This document shows, piece after piece, positions 1 through 6,812 of a stretch of 8,506 nt of DNA. The stretch lies in contig JASEHB010000080.1 of assembly GCA_030018745.1 (NCBI GenBank), forward strand, positions 1-8,506, in the 5' to 3' direction. Made by a program: the position numbers and the translations under genes. Every line of letters begins with the position of its first letter. The stretch's first letter is position 1. Source of the stretch: Desulfatibacillaceae bacterium. Its GTDB lineage: Bacteria; Desulfobacterota; Desulfobacteria; Desulfobacterales; Desulfatibacillaceae. The notes under the pieces were generated by a model, which saw nothing but the letters and a program-made list of their open reading frames with translations, had not been told where the DNA came from and searched no databases.

Positions 1-14
1 GGCTGTTAACAGCC
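1..14. repeat. Perfect 14-bp palindrome at the window edge
   Basis: GGCTGTTAACAGCC is its own reverse complement. It lies 40 bp past the stop codon of the leftward CBS-domain gene. As RNA it could be one arm of a longer hairpin continuing outside the window, or a short operator-like site. No T-run is visible inside the window, so it cannot be called a terminator. Confidence 0.5.
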
Positions 15-20
15 GCCCCT

Positions 21-48
21 GGTGGTTTCCTTTGGGTGGTTTCCTTTG
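21..48. repeat. Two tandem copies of a 14-bp unit
   Basis: The unit GGTGGTTTCCTTTG occurs twice without a gap or mismatch (21-34 and 35-48), and the next two bases, GG, begin a third copy. The repeat sits between the CBS gene stop and the palindrome at the left edge. It looks like a local replication-slippage duplication in non-coding DNA, with no evident function. Confidence 0.75.
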
Positions 49-53
49 GGGCC

Positions 54-527
54 TTAAGCCAGCAGCCACCTTTTGCACAGGGTTATGAACACCTCTGAAA
101 GATAAACAATTCCTATCACCTTGGAGTCTTCCACAACAGGCAGGTTGCGGACCTTTTCCTTTACCATCACATCAATTAGCTTTAAAACCATGTCGTTGGG
201 TGAGGCGGTGGGTACAAGGGTGCTCATCACCTGCGCCACCGTAAGCCCCCGGAAGCGGTCAACATAAAAAGGCACTTCAGCATCTGTAACACCCTCCCAG
301 TCAACAGTATAGTCAAAAAAAGGCGGGCGCACATGGTATAGAATGTCCATCATGGATATCATTCCCGCAAAGGAGCCAAAGGAATCGGTAACCATGAGGC
401 TGACGGTCTTGTGGCCTGTTTCGCGCACCTTGCCGGAGAGAATCTTGCGCACGGCATCCAATATGGGTGCATCTTCCTGTATTGTGTCAAAATCCGTGGT
501 CATTATGTCTTTAGCAGTCAGTTCCAT
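54..527 (-). CDS. Stand-alone two-CBS-domain protein
   Basis: This 157-aa protein is essentially a single Bateman module, with a CBS domain at about residues 6-66 and a second at about 95-150. Each opens with the typical CBS pattern: AKDIMTTDFDTIQEDAPILDAV in the first, and TVAQVMS plus PNDMVLKLIDVMVKEKVRNLPVV in the second, which ends VIGIVYLSEVF. The linker (about 67-94) is rich in aromatic and acidic residues. No signal peptide, membrane segment or catalytic domain is visible. CBS pairs usually bind adenine nucleotides such as AMP, ATP or SAM and regulate a partner protein, so a sensory role is likely, but ligand and partner are unknown. The ATG at 527 is preceded by AGGAAGG (541-535, minus strand) at 7 nt spacing, which supports this start. 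A terminator separates it from transketolase upstream, so it is probably transcribed on its own. Confidence 0.88.
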   Translation of the reverse strand: MELTAKDIMTTDFDTIQEDAPILDAVRKILSGKVRETGHKTVSLMVTDSFGSFAGMISMMDILYHVRPPFFDYTVDWEGVTDAEVPFYVDRFRGLTVAQVMSTLVPTASPNDMVLKLIDVMVKEKVRNLPVVEDSKVIGIVYLSEVFITLCKRWLLA

Positions 528-614
528 GTTCCTGCCTTCCTATTGTCAGGGCCAAAAGCCTTTTTGTGTTTTATTTGCCGGTGCAGCCTTGGCTTTTTAC
601 CTAAAATTCCCCAG

Positions 615-659
615 AAAAAAAAGGCCTGCCCGGGTAAAGGGGCCTTTTTTATGGCAGGC
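615..659 (-). terminator. Intrinsic terminator of transketolase, possibly bidirectional
   Basis: Just past the transketolase stop, a GGCC/GGCC stem is flanked by A and T runs. Positions 617-626 pair with 641-650 around a 14-nt loop. Read on the minus strand the hairpin is followed by eight T, as expected for a terminator of tkt. Read on the plus strand it is followed by six T (645-650), so it could also stop transcription from the left. An alternative 7-bp stem (624-630 with 653-659) overlaps it, and on the minus strand also runs into the T tract. Confidence 0.8.
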
Positions 660-662
660 TGT

Positions 663-2672
663 TCAGGAGGCTTTCTCCATGGCAGCCTTTGCAGCCTCCA
701 CCACTTTTTCTGCTGTAAAGCCCATTTTTTCAAGCACAATATTGCCCGGAGCCGATGCGCCAAAGCGGTTTATGCCTATGGCCACGCCGTTTTCGCCGAT
801 ATATTTCTCCCAGCCCATTGTGGAGCCTGCCTCCACAGAAACCCTTGCCTTTACCTGGGGGGCCAGGACGCTGTCCTTATAAGCCTTGTCCTGGGCTTCA
901 AAAAGCTCCCAGCTTGGCATACTCACCACCCTTGCCTTTATGCCCTGCTCTGCAAGAATCTTTTGCGCGGCCAGGGCCAGATGCACCTCTGCTCCGCTTC
1001 CCATGAGTATCACCTGGGGCGTGCCCTGGCAGTCGGCAAGCACATAGCCGCCTTTTTCAACATTTTTGGCGGGGGCTGTTTTCGTGCGGTCAATCACCGG
1101 CAGGTTCTGCCTGCTGAAAAGCATGGCAACTGGGCCTTTGCTTGTTATGGCTATCTTCCAGGCCTGGGCGGTTTCCGTTGCATCCGCCGGGCGAAGAACC
1201 TTCAAGCCCGGAATGATTCGCAGGCTTGCAAGATGCTCCACAGGCTGATGGGTGGGGCCGTCCTCGCCCACGGCAATGGAATCGTGGGTGAAAACATAGA
1301 TGACTTTGGCCTGCATGAGGCTTGCCACCCGGATTGCCGGGCGCATGTAGTCTGCAAAAACAAGGAAGGTACCTGCATAGGGGATTATGCCCCCGTGAAG
1401 GGCCATGCCAGAAATTATGGCCCCCATTGCGTGCTCGCGAACGCCAAAGCGGATGTTGCGGTTGCCGTACTGGAGCGGTGCAAAATCACCCTCGCCCTTT
1501 ATAAGCGTGTTGTTGGAAGGGGCCAGATCCGCAGAGCCGCCCATAAGATATGGAATTTTTTGGGCAAGGGCGTTTAGCACCTTGCCGCTGGCAGCACGGG
1601 TGGCAACAGAGCCTTTTTCATCGGCAAAATCCGGCACAAGGCTGTCCCAATCCTGGGGCAGAAGGCCTGCCAGAAGCCTGTCGTAATCATCACTCATTGC
1701 CGGGTGCGCGGCCTTGTAAGCGGCCAGGCGTTTTTCCCACCGCTGTTGGGCCTGCTGGCCCTGTTGGGCCACCTTTGCAAAATGGCTGTAAACCTCATCC
1801 GGGATGAAGAAGCATTCATCCTCATTGCAGCCCAAAGCGGCCTTGGTCTTTTTAACCTCCTCCACGCCAAGGGGCGCGCCGTGGGCGTCTGCGCTGCCCT
1901 GCTTGCCGGGGCTGCCGTGGGCAATGTTGGTGCGGACGCAGATTAAGCTTGGCTTGTCCTTTTCCTCCTGGGCGCTTTCAATGGCTTTGGCTATGGCCTC
2001 AATGTCCGTGCCATCCTCAATCTTTATAACCTGCCAGTTGTAGGCCTCAAAGCGGGCTGCAACATCCTCGGTAAAGGTTATTTCCGTGCTGCCTTCAATG
2101 GAAATATTGTTGTCATCATAAAGAACAATGAGCCGCGAGAGGCCAAGATGCCCGGCAAGGGATGCAGCTTCAGAGGTGATGCCTTCCATGAGGCAGCCGT
2201 CCCCCACCATTGCATAGGTGTAGTGATCCACAACAGGATGACCGGGCCGGTTGTAGCGGGATGCCAGAAATCGCTCGGACATTGCCATGCCCACTGCGTT
2301 TGCAAATCCCTGGCCCAAGGGGCCGGTGGTGGTCTCCACGCCGGGTGTGTGGCCGTATTCCGGGTGGCCCGGTGTTTTGCTGCCCCACTGGCGGAAGTTC
2401 TTTATGTCATCCAGGCTCAGGTCATATCCGCAAAGGTGCAGCACGCTGTATAGGAGCATGGAGGCGTGTCCGTTGGAAAGCACAAAACGATCCCTGTCTG
2501 CCCACAGGGGGTCTTTGGGATTGTGTTTGAGCACTTTGGAAAAAAGGACAAACGCTGCCGGAGCAAGTCCCATGGGCGCGCCTGGGTGGCCGGAATTGGC
2601 CTGTTGAATGGCATCCATGGAAAGGGTGCGTATGGTGTTGATGCAGGCCAGCTCAATTTCCGAAGCGCTCAT
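663..2672 (-). CDS. tkt: Transketolase
   Basis: Thiamine-diphosphate enzyme moving two-carbon ketol units between sugar phosphates in the non-oxidative pentose phosphate pathway (xylulose-5-P with ribose-5-P or erythrose-4-P); cytoplasmic, normally a homodimer. The product is 669 aa, the usual full length. N-terminal ThDP domain: SGHPGAPMG at 27-35, and the ThDP/metal motif beginning GDG at 157 and ending NN at 188-189. Middle pyrimidine-binding domain: FGVREHAMG at 409-417 with catalytic Glu413, then DSIAVGEDGPTHQPVEH at 464-480. C-terminal domain: about 535-669, with SGAEV at 559-563. All key motifs are intact. The frame can be read from an upstream TTG at 2678, but AAGGA at 2684-2680 lies 7 nt from the ATG at 2672 and only 1 nt from the TTG, so the ATG is preferred. 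Transcribed divergently from lepA, with a terminator directly downstream. Confidence 0.97.
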   Translation of the reverse strand: MSASEIELACINTIRTLSMDAIQQANSGHPGAPMGLAPAAFVLFSKVLKHNPKDPLWADRDRFVLSNGHASMLLYSVLHLCGYDLSLDDIKNFRQWGSKTPGHPEYGHTPGVETTTGPLGQGFANAVGMAMSERFLASRYNRPGHPVVDHYTYAMVGDGCLMEGITSEAASLAGHLGLSRLIVLYDDNNISIEGSTEITFTEDVAARFEAYNWQVIKIEDGTDIEAIAKAIESAQEEKDKPSLICVRTNIAHGSPGKQGSADAHGAPLGVEEVKKTKAALGCNEDECFFIPDEVYSHFAKVAQQGQQAQQRWEKRLAAYKAAHPAMSDDYDRLLAGLLPQDWDSLVPDFADEKGSVATRAASGKVLNALAQKIPYLMGGSADLAPSNNTLIKGEGDFAPLQYGNRNIRFGVREHAMGAIISGMALHGGIIPYAGTFLVFADYMRPAIRVASLMQAKVIYVFTHDSIAVGEDGPTHQPVEHLASLRIIPGLKVLRPADATETAQAWKIAITSKGPVAMLFSRQNLPVIDRTKTAPAKNVEKGGYVLADCQGTPQVILMGSGAEVHLALAAQKILAEQGIKARVVSMPSWELFEAQDKAYKDSVLAPQVKARVSVEAGSTMGWEKYIGENGVAIGINRFGASAPGNIVLEKMGFTAEKVVEAAKAAMEKAS

Positions 2673-2679
2673 GAACAAG

Positions 2680-2684
2680 TCCTT
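2680..2684 (-). promoter_or_regulatory. Ribosome binding site that fixes the tkt start
   Basis: AAGGA on the minus strand sits 7 nt before the ATG at 2672. Its distance to the in-frame TTG at 2678 is only 1 nt, which rules against that longer start. Confidence 0.7.
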
Positions 2685-2715
2685 TCATCCTGCAGGCTTT
2701 GCGCCTGAAAAAAAT

Positions 2716-2729
2716 TGCAATAATTTGCA
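2716..2729. promoter_or_regulatory. Inverted repeat near the predicted tkt transcription start
   Basis: TGCAA-TAAT-TTGCA is a perfect 5+5 inverted repeat with a 4-bp spacer. It lies just downstream of the proposed tkt -10 box and covers the predicted transcription start (about 2726). That is a typical position for a repressor operator, but no regulator is encoded nearby and the repeat is short enough to be chance in AT-rich DNA. Confidence 0.3.
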
Positions 2730-2732
2730 TTA

Positions 2733-2760
2733 ATTTTAAAAAGATACGCCAGCCCGGCAA
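2733..2760 (-). promoter_or_regulatory. Candidate sigma-70 promoter for tkt
   Basis: On the minus strand, TTGCCG (2760-2755, four of six matches to TTGACA) is followed after 16 bp by TAAAAT (2738-2733, five of six matches to TATAAT). Initiation would fall near 2726, giving a leader of about 54 nt before the tkt ATG. Orientation and spacing fit; the call rests on consensus matching only. Confidence 0.45.
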
Positions 2761-2782
2761 GTTAACCGGCCTTGGGCCGGGC
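2752..2782. repeat. Overlapping GC-rich inverted repeats
   Basis: Two hairpins share a right arm. The longer pairs GCCCGGC (2752-2758) with GCCGGGC (2776-2782). The shorter pairs CCGGCC (2766-2771) with GGCCGG (2775-2780) around a 3-nt loop. Only one can form at a time. Neither is followed by a clear T-run, so this is not an obvious terminator. The left arm overlaps the -35 box of the candidate tkt promoter, so a protein binding the repeat could affect tkt. Confidence 0.5.
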
Positions 2783-2882
2783 AATTTAAAAGCAAGTAGC
2801 ACAGCAAAAGGTGGAATGCAATTATCTATGAGGATGGACTCTCTGCAATCGGCTATAAACTCAAGTTTTGAGGTGTGATTTC

Positions 2883-2911
2883 TTGACAGGAAATTGAAAA
2901 GGCATTACGAA
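2883..2911 (+). promoter_or_regulatory. Candidate promoter for lepA
   Basis: TTGACA at 2883-2888 is a perfect -35 hexamer. With a 17-bp spacer the -10 position reads TACGAA (2906-2911), only three of six matches to TATAAT. If used, the transcript would start near 2918 and carry a leader of about 145 nt. The weak -10 keeps confidence low; other start points in the region are possible. Confidence 0.3.
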
Positions 2912-2990
2912 CTTACAGCCTTGTTGTCAGGTGCAGGATTCTTGCGCCCTATGAAAACCAGGCCCATGCGCTTATGGCTGCTTATTCTGC

Positions 2991-3026
2991 CTGCCCGTTT
3001 TTTAAGGCTGCCCCTTAAGCGGGCGG
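2991..3026 (+). terminator. Terminator- or attenuator-like hairpin in the lepA leader
   Basis: An outer stem of 7 bp, CTGCCCG (2991-2997) with CGGGCGG (3020-3026, one G-U pair), encloses an inner 6-bp stem, TTAAGG (3002-3007) with CCTTAA (3013-3018), around a 5-nt loop. The tail is CC plus four T (3027-3032). The T-run is short, so this would be a weak terminator. It ends about 36 nt before the lepA start codon and could modulate read-through or translation of lepA. Confidence 0.4.
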
Positions 3027-3043
3027 CCTTTTGCAACAGATAT

Positions 3044-3049
3044 GGAAGG
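3044..3049 (+). promoter_or_regulatory. Widely spaced ribosome binding site of lepA
   Basis: GGAAGG lies 13 nt before the ATG at 3063, longer than the usual 5-9 nt. The upstream in-frame ATG at 3042 overlaps this region and has no Shine-Dalgarno sequence of its own, so the site favours the 3063 start. Confidence 0.45.
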
Positions 3050-3062
3050 CTCTTTGGTTTTT

Positions 3063-4859
3063 ATGAAAAACATCCGCAACTTTTCCATAATCGCTCATAT
3101 TGATCACGGCAAGTCCACCCTGGCGGACCGGCTCATTCAGGCGGTGGGCCTTATTTCCGACAGGGAGTTTCGGGATCAGATTCTCGACACCATGGACATT
3201 GAGCGGGAGCGGGGCATAACCATCAAGAGCCAGACCATTCTCCTGCCTTACAAAGCCAAAGACGGCAAGGAGTATGCCTTAAACCTAATTGACACGCCGG
3301 GCCATGCGGACTTCACCTACGAGGTTTCCAGAGCGCTGGCCTCCTGCGAGGGGGTGCTGCTTGTGGTTGACGCAAGCCAGGGGGTGGAGGCCCAGACCCT
3401 TGCCAACCTTTATCTGGCAATGGAGCATGATCTTGCAGTCATCCCTATTATAAACAAGATAGACCTGCCTTCTGCGGATGTGGAGATGGCCAAGTCCCAG
3501 ATAGAGGAGGACCTTGCCCTGGATTCGGAAAAGGCAATTGCTGTTTCTGCCAAAGAGGGCACAAATGTCCCTGTGGTTCTGGAGGCAATCGTAAACCAGC
3601 TACCTCCGCCCAAGGGCGACCCGGACGGTCCGGCCAGGGGGCTTATTTTCGACTCCCATTATGATGCCTTTCGTGGAACCGTAGTGCATTTCCGGATGTT
3701 TGACGGATACATAGAGCCGGGTGACACCCTTGTTTTTCTTTCAAACGGCTACTCCTACCGGGTTGAGGAGGTGGGGGTTTTCCAGATTGACCGCATAAAA
3801 CGCAAGCGCATAAGCGCAGGCGAGGTGGGTTATGTGATTGCCGGCATAAAAACCGTTTCCGATACTTCCATCGGCGACACCATAACCGTCAAGGAGCGCC
3901 GTTGCAGCAAGCCTCTGCCTGGCTTTAGGGAAACCAAGCCCGTTGTTTTCTCGTCGGTTTATCCGGTTTCTTCCGATGACTATGGCGATTTGGGCGATGC
4001 CCTGGAAAAGCTAAAGCTAAACGATGCTGCCCTTACCTATGAAAAGGACTCCTCGGCCGCTTTGGGCTTTGGCTTCCGCTGCGGATTTTTAGGCCTTTTG
4101 CATCTGGAGGTGGTTCAGGAGCGCCTTGAGCGCGAGTTTGACATGAGCCTCATCCTCACCGCCCCTTCCGTGAGATACAAGGTTCACACCTCGGACGGCA
4201 AGACGCTGGATGTGGACAACCCGGCCATGTATCCGGATCCGGGCAGCATATCCTATGCCGAAGAGCCTTTCATAAAGGCCACCATTTTTGTTCCCGACAA
4301 GTACATGGGAGCGGTGATGAAGCTCTGTCTGGACAGGCGCGGCGAGAACAAGGGCTACCAGTACCATTCCAGCAACCGCATGGAAATGGTTTTTGACCTG
4401 CCCCTTGCCGAGGTTCTCTACGACTTTTACGATCGTCTCAAAAGCGTGACCCAGGGCTATGGCTCCTTTGATTATGAGATAACCGATTACCGCAAGGTGG
4501 AGCTTGCCAAGGTGGACATCCTGTTAAACGGCGAGCGGGTGGACGCCCTCTCCCTTCTTGTTCACAAGGAAGGAGCTGCGGCCCGCGCCCGGCGGATGTG
4601 TGAAAAGCTCAAAGACGAGGTTCCCAGGCAGATGTTCAAAATCGCCATCCAGGGGGCTATCGGCGGCCAGATAATCGCACGCTCAACAGTTTCGGCCTTT
4701 CGCAAGGATGTTACAGCCAAATGCTACGGAGGCGATATAAGCCGCAAGAGAAAGCTTCTTGAAAAGCAGAAAAAAGGCAAGAAGCGCATGAAAATGGTGG
4801 GAAATGTCATGCTTCCCCAAAGCGCTTTTCTGGCTGTGCTCAAAACCGATTCAGATTAG
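3063..4859 (+). CDS. lepA: Elongation factor 4 (LepA), ribosome-associated translational GTPase
   Basis: LepA/EF4 binds the ribosome and hydrolyses GTP. It is linked to back-translocation, ribosome assembly and translation under ionic stress. The product is 598 aa, the normal family length. G domain: P-loop AHIDHGKS at 11-18, ERGITI at 49-54, DTPGH at 77-81, NKID at 131-134 and SAK at 162-164. Domains II and III follow, including SALGFGFRCGFLGLLHLE at 331-349 with one extra Ala at 333. The LepA-specific C-terminal domain includes AKCYGGDISRKRKLL at 552-566 and ends near LPQSAFLAVLK, as in E. coli LepA. An in-frame ATG at 3042 would add seven residues (MEGSLVF), but known LepA proteins begin MKNIRNFSIIAHIDHGKST, which fits the ATG at 3063. 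It heads a rightward gene run, with leuC 72 bp downstream. All GTPase motifs are intact. The lepA-leuC pairing has no known functional meaning. Confidence 0.97.
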   Translation: MKNIRNFSIIAHIDHGKSTLADRLIQAVGLISDREFRDQILDTMDIERERGITIKSQTILLPYKAKDGKEYALNLIDTPGHADFTYEVSRALASCEGVLLVVDASQGVEAQTLANLYLAMEHDLAVIPIINKIDLPSADVEMAKSQIEEDLALDSEKAIAVSAKEGTNVPVVLEAIVNQLPPPKGDPDGPARGLIFDSHYDAFRGTVVHFRMFDGYIEPGDTLVFLSNGYSYRVEEVGVFQIDRIKRKRISAGEVGYVIAGIKTVSDTSIGDTITVKERRCSKPLPGFRETKPVVFSSVYPVSSDDYGDLGDALEKLKLNDAALTYEKDSSAALGFGFRCGFLGLLHLEVVQERLEREFDMSLILTAPSVRYKVHTSDGKTLDVDNPAMYPDPGSISYAEEPFIKATIFVPDKYMGAVMKLCLDRRGENKGYQYHSSNRMEMVFDLPLAEVLYDFYDRLKSVTQGYGSFDYEITDYRKVELAKVDILLNGERVDALSLLVHKEGAAARARRMCEKLKDEVPRQMFKIAIQGAIGGQIIARSTVSAFRKDVTAKCYGGDISRKRKLLEKQKKGKKRMKMVGNVMLPQSAFLAVLKTDSD

Positions 4860-4867
4860 GCCTTCTA

Positions 4868-4883
4868 GCACCTTTATTGGTGC
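4868..4883 (+). terminator. Weak terminator-like hairpin after lepA
   Basis: GCACC (4868-4872) pairs perfectly with GGTGC (4879-4883) around a 6-nt loop, 8 nt past the lepA stop. The T-rich stretch CTTTTATTTA begins only 7 nt further on, so the geometry is not that of a strong intrinsic terminator. Partial read-through into leuC is likely. Confidence 0.3.
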
Positions 4884-4931
4884 AGCCGACCTTTTATTTA
4901 TGGCTTTTTAAAATTCAGGGAGAAAAGCCCC

Positions 4932-6197
4932 ATGCCTGTTCCCATGACCATCACGGAAAAGATTCTGGCAGCCCATGCAGGAGTAAGCAGTGTCCGGCCC
5001 GGCGAGCTTATCACCGCCAGGGTGGACATTGCCCTTGGAAACGACATAACCGCGCCCATTGCCATTGCCAAGTTCAAGGAGGCAGGTGCCGGGTGTGTGT
5101 TTGACCGCGACAAGGTTATTCTTGTGCCGGATCACTTCACCCCCACCAAGGATATAATGAGCGCCATGCAGGTGAAGGCTGTGCGGGACTTTGCCAGGGA
5201 GCAGAATCTGACCCACTGGTTTGAGGGCGGCGATTCGGGCGTGGAGCACGCGCTTTTACCCGAAAAAGGTCTTGTGGTTCCGGGGGATCTTGTCATCGGT
5301 GCGGACAGCCATACCTGCACCTACGGCGGTTTGGGGGCCTTTGCAACAGGTTCGGGCAGCACGGACCTGGCTGCTGCCATGATAACCGGTGAGGTTTGGC
5401 TAAAGGTGCCTGAAAGCATAAAATTTGTTTACAAGGGAAATTTGCAGCCCTGGGTGGAGGCCAAGGACTTAATCCTTTACACCATTGGCGATATTGGAGT
5501 GGACGGAGCGCTTTATCAGGCAATGGAGTTCTGCGGCCCGGTCATTGAGGCTCTCTCTTTGGAGGGTCGGCTCACAATGGCCAATATGGCTGTGGAGGCA
5601 GGGGCCAAGAGCGGCATTGTTGCGCCCGATGAGATTACCCGCAGCTATATTCAGGATCGGGCCAGAAGGCCCTACACCTTTTATGCAAGCGACCAGGATG
5701 CAGAGTATGCCCGCATAATAGAGTATGATGTTTCCAAACTGGAACCCCAGGTGGCCTTTCCTCATCTGCCGGAAAACACCCGGCCCATAAGCCAGGCCGG
5801 AAACATTCCCATCCATCAGGTTGTCATAGGCTCCTGCACAAACGGAAGAATTGAGGATCTGCAAAGCGCGGCAAGGGTTCTAAAGGGCAGAAAGTCGGAC
5901 AAGGGCGTGCGCCTCATTGTGATTCCGGCAACCCCGGCTGTCTATCGCCAGGCAATGGAGCAGGGCCTTTTTACCATATTCCTGGATGCCGGGGCTGTTA
6001 TAAGCCCGCCCACCTGCGGCCCCTGTTTGGGAGGCCACATGGGCATTCTTGCCAAGGGCGAGCGGGCTGCGGCCACCACAAACCGCAACTTTGTGGGTCG
6101 CATGGGCCATGTGGAAAGCGAGGTGTATCTCGTGAACCCGGCTGTGGCTGCGGCATCGGCAGTTCTGGGCAGGCTTGCTTCTCCTGACGAGCTTTAA
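4932..6197 (+). CDS. leuC: 3-isopropylmalate dehydratase, large subunit
   Basis: Large subunit of isopropylmalate isomerase, which interconverts 2- and 3-isopropylmalate through 2-isopropylmaleate in leucine biosynthesis. The product is 421 aa, matching the shorter LeuC/HacA type of archaea and many deltaproteobacteria, not the roughly 466-aa E. coli type. Aconitase-fold motifs include GADSHTCTYGGLGAFATGSG (123-142) and the three [4Fe-4S] ligands Cys302 (GSCTNGR), Cys362 and Cys365 (PTCGPCLGGHMG). NFVGRMGH at 386-393 is the conserved C-terminal motif. All ligands are present, so the enzyme should be active with LeuD. AGGGAG (4917-4922) lies 9 nt before the ATG. Members of this subfamily also act on homoaconitate, methylmalate or dimethylmalate, so the exact substrate is inferred from family and the adjacent leuD. 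leuA and leuB are not in the window. Confidence 0.95.
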   Translation: MPVPMTITEKILAAHAGVSSVRPGELITARVDIALGNDITAPIAIAKFKEAGAGCVFDRDKVILVPDHFTPTKDIMSAMQVKAVRDFAREQNLTHWFEGGDSGVEHALLPEKGLVVPGDLVIGADSHTCTYGGLGAFATGSGSTDLAAAMITGEVWLKVPESIKFVYKGNLQPWVEAKDLILYTIGDIGVDGALYQAMEFCGPVIEALSLEGRLTMANMAVEAGAKSGIVAPDEITRSYIQDRARRPYTFYASDQDAEYARIIEYDVSKLEPQVAFPHLPENTRPISQAGNIPIHQVVIGSCTNGRIEDLQSAARVLKGRKSDKGVRLIVIPATPAVYRQAMEQGLFTIFLDAGAVISPPTCGPCLGGHMGILAKGERAAATTNRNFVGRMGHVESEVYLVNPAVAAASAVLGRLASPDEL

Positions 6198-6272
6198 GGC
6201 CGGGCAGGCAGAATTTATCCGGCAGCCTGTAAGCTATTGGTTTTGACAAACAAACCTTTTTGAGGTGGCATA

Positions 6273-6776
6273 ATGGAAATATTGCGGGGCAGGGTTCATC
6301 GCTTTGGAGACGACATTGATACTGATCTCATCATTGCAGCGCGCTACCTTAACACCAGCGAGCCAGCAGAGCTTGCAAAGCACTGCATGGAGGATGCAGA
6401 CCCCAATTTTGTAAAAAAGGTGCAGCCGGGCGATGTTATTGTGGCAGGAAAGAATTTTGGCTGCGGATCATCGCGGGAGCACGCGCCCATTGCCATAAAG
6501 GCGGCAGGGGTAAGTTGTGTCATTGCCAAAAGTTTTGCGCGCATTTTTTACCGCAACGCATTCAACATGGGCCTTTTAATTCTGGAATGCCCGGATGCGG
6601 ATGCAATAAAGGAAGGCGCAGAGCTTGTGGTGGATGCAGACAAAGGCGTAATAACAGACAAGGCCTTGGGGAAGACCTACCGGGTGACAGCCATTCCGCC
6701 CTTCATGCAGGAGCTTCTAAAAAGCGGCGGGCTTATGGCCCACATAGGCCGGAAACTTGTCCATGAAAACTGTTAG
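6273..6776 (+). CDS. leuD: 3-isopropylmalate dehydratase, small subunit
   Basis: Small, swivelling subunit that completes the LeuC active site. The product is 167 aa, the usual length for the short-form subunit. Visible motifs are FGDDIDTDLIIAARYL at 11-26 and the substrate-contacting NFGCGSSREHAPIAIK at 61-76. The loop after the first motif reads YLNTS (25-29). In related enzymes this loop influences substrate choice, with YLRT reported for archaeal homoaconitase and YLVM or similar for isopropylmalate isomerase, so it does not settle the substrate alone. GAGGTGG (6262-6268) gives a good Shine-Dalgarno sequence for the ATG at 6273. leuC ends 75 bp upstream and the next gene starts 36 bp downstream, consistent with an operon. 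No defects are visible. Confidence 0.95.
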   Translation: MEILRGRVHRFGDDIDTDLIIAARYLNTSEPAELAKHCMEDADPNFVKKVQPGDVIVAGKNFGCGSSREHAPIAIKAAGVSCVIAKSFARIFYRNAFNMGLLILECPDADAIKEGAELVVDADKGVITDKALGKTYRVTAIPPFMQELLKSGGLMAHIGRKLVHENC

Positions 6777-6812
6777 AGCTGCTCCGGGCTTAACAAGGCA
6801 GGAGGTTGGTTG

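Larger units (their letters stand above)
2673..3062. other. Divergent intergenic region between tkt and lepA
   Basis: About 390 bp without a convincing gene. The left third, next to tkt, is AT-rich and carries a candidate tkt promoter and a small inverted repeat. It is followed by a GC-rich hairpin cluster (2752-2782), a 16-codon open frame at 2828-2878, a consensus-like -35 box at 2883 and a terminator-like hairpin at 2991-3026. A longer open frame from a TTG at 2894 to 3103 overlaps the start of lepA, has no usable ribosome site and resembles nothing I recognise, so it is not annotated as a gene. No tRNA or known riboswitch fold was recognised. Confidence 0.75.

Noticed and set aside
411..1577. 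A 388-codon open frame on the plus strand opposite transketolase
   Set aside because: It lies almost wholly antisense to an intact, motif-complete tkt gene, also crosses the CBS gene start and the terminator, and has an unnatural Cys/His/Ala-rich composition. It is a codon-bias shadow.
3042..3062. Earlier in-frame ATG for lepA
   Set aside because: It lacks a Shine-Dalgarno sequence and would add seven residues not found at the conserved LepA N-terminus.
2894..3103. A 69-codon open frame overlapping the lepA start
   Set aside because: It begins at a TTG with no properly placed ribosome site, has an Arg/Leu-rich composition and runs into the well-supported lepA gene in another frame.
6243..6274. 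TTGACA followed by CATAAT before leuD, as a promoter
   Set aside because: The spacer would be 20 bp and the -10 box would overlap the leuD start codon, so it could not drive leuD with its ribosome site.
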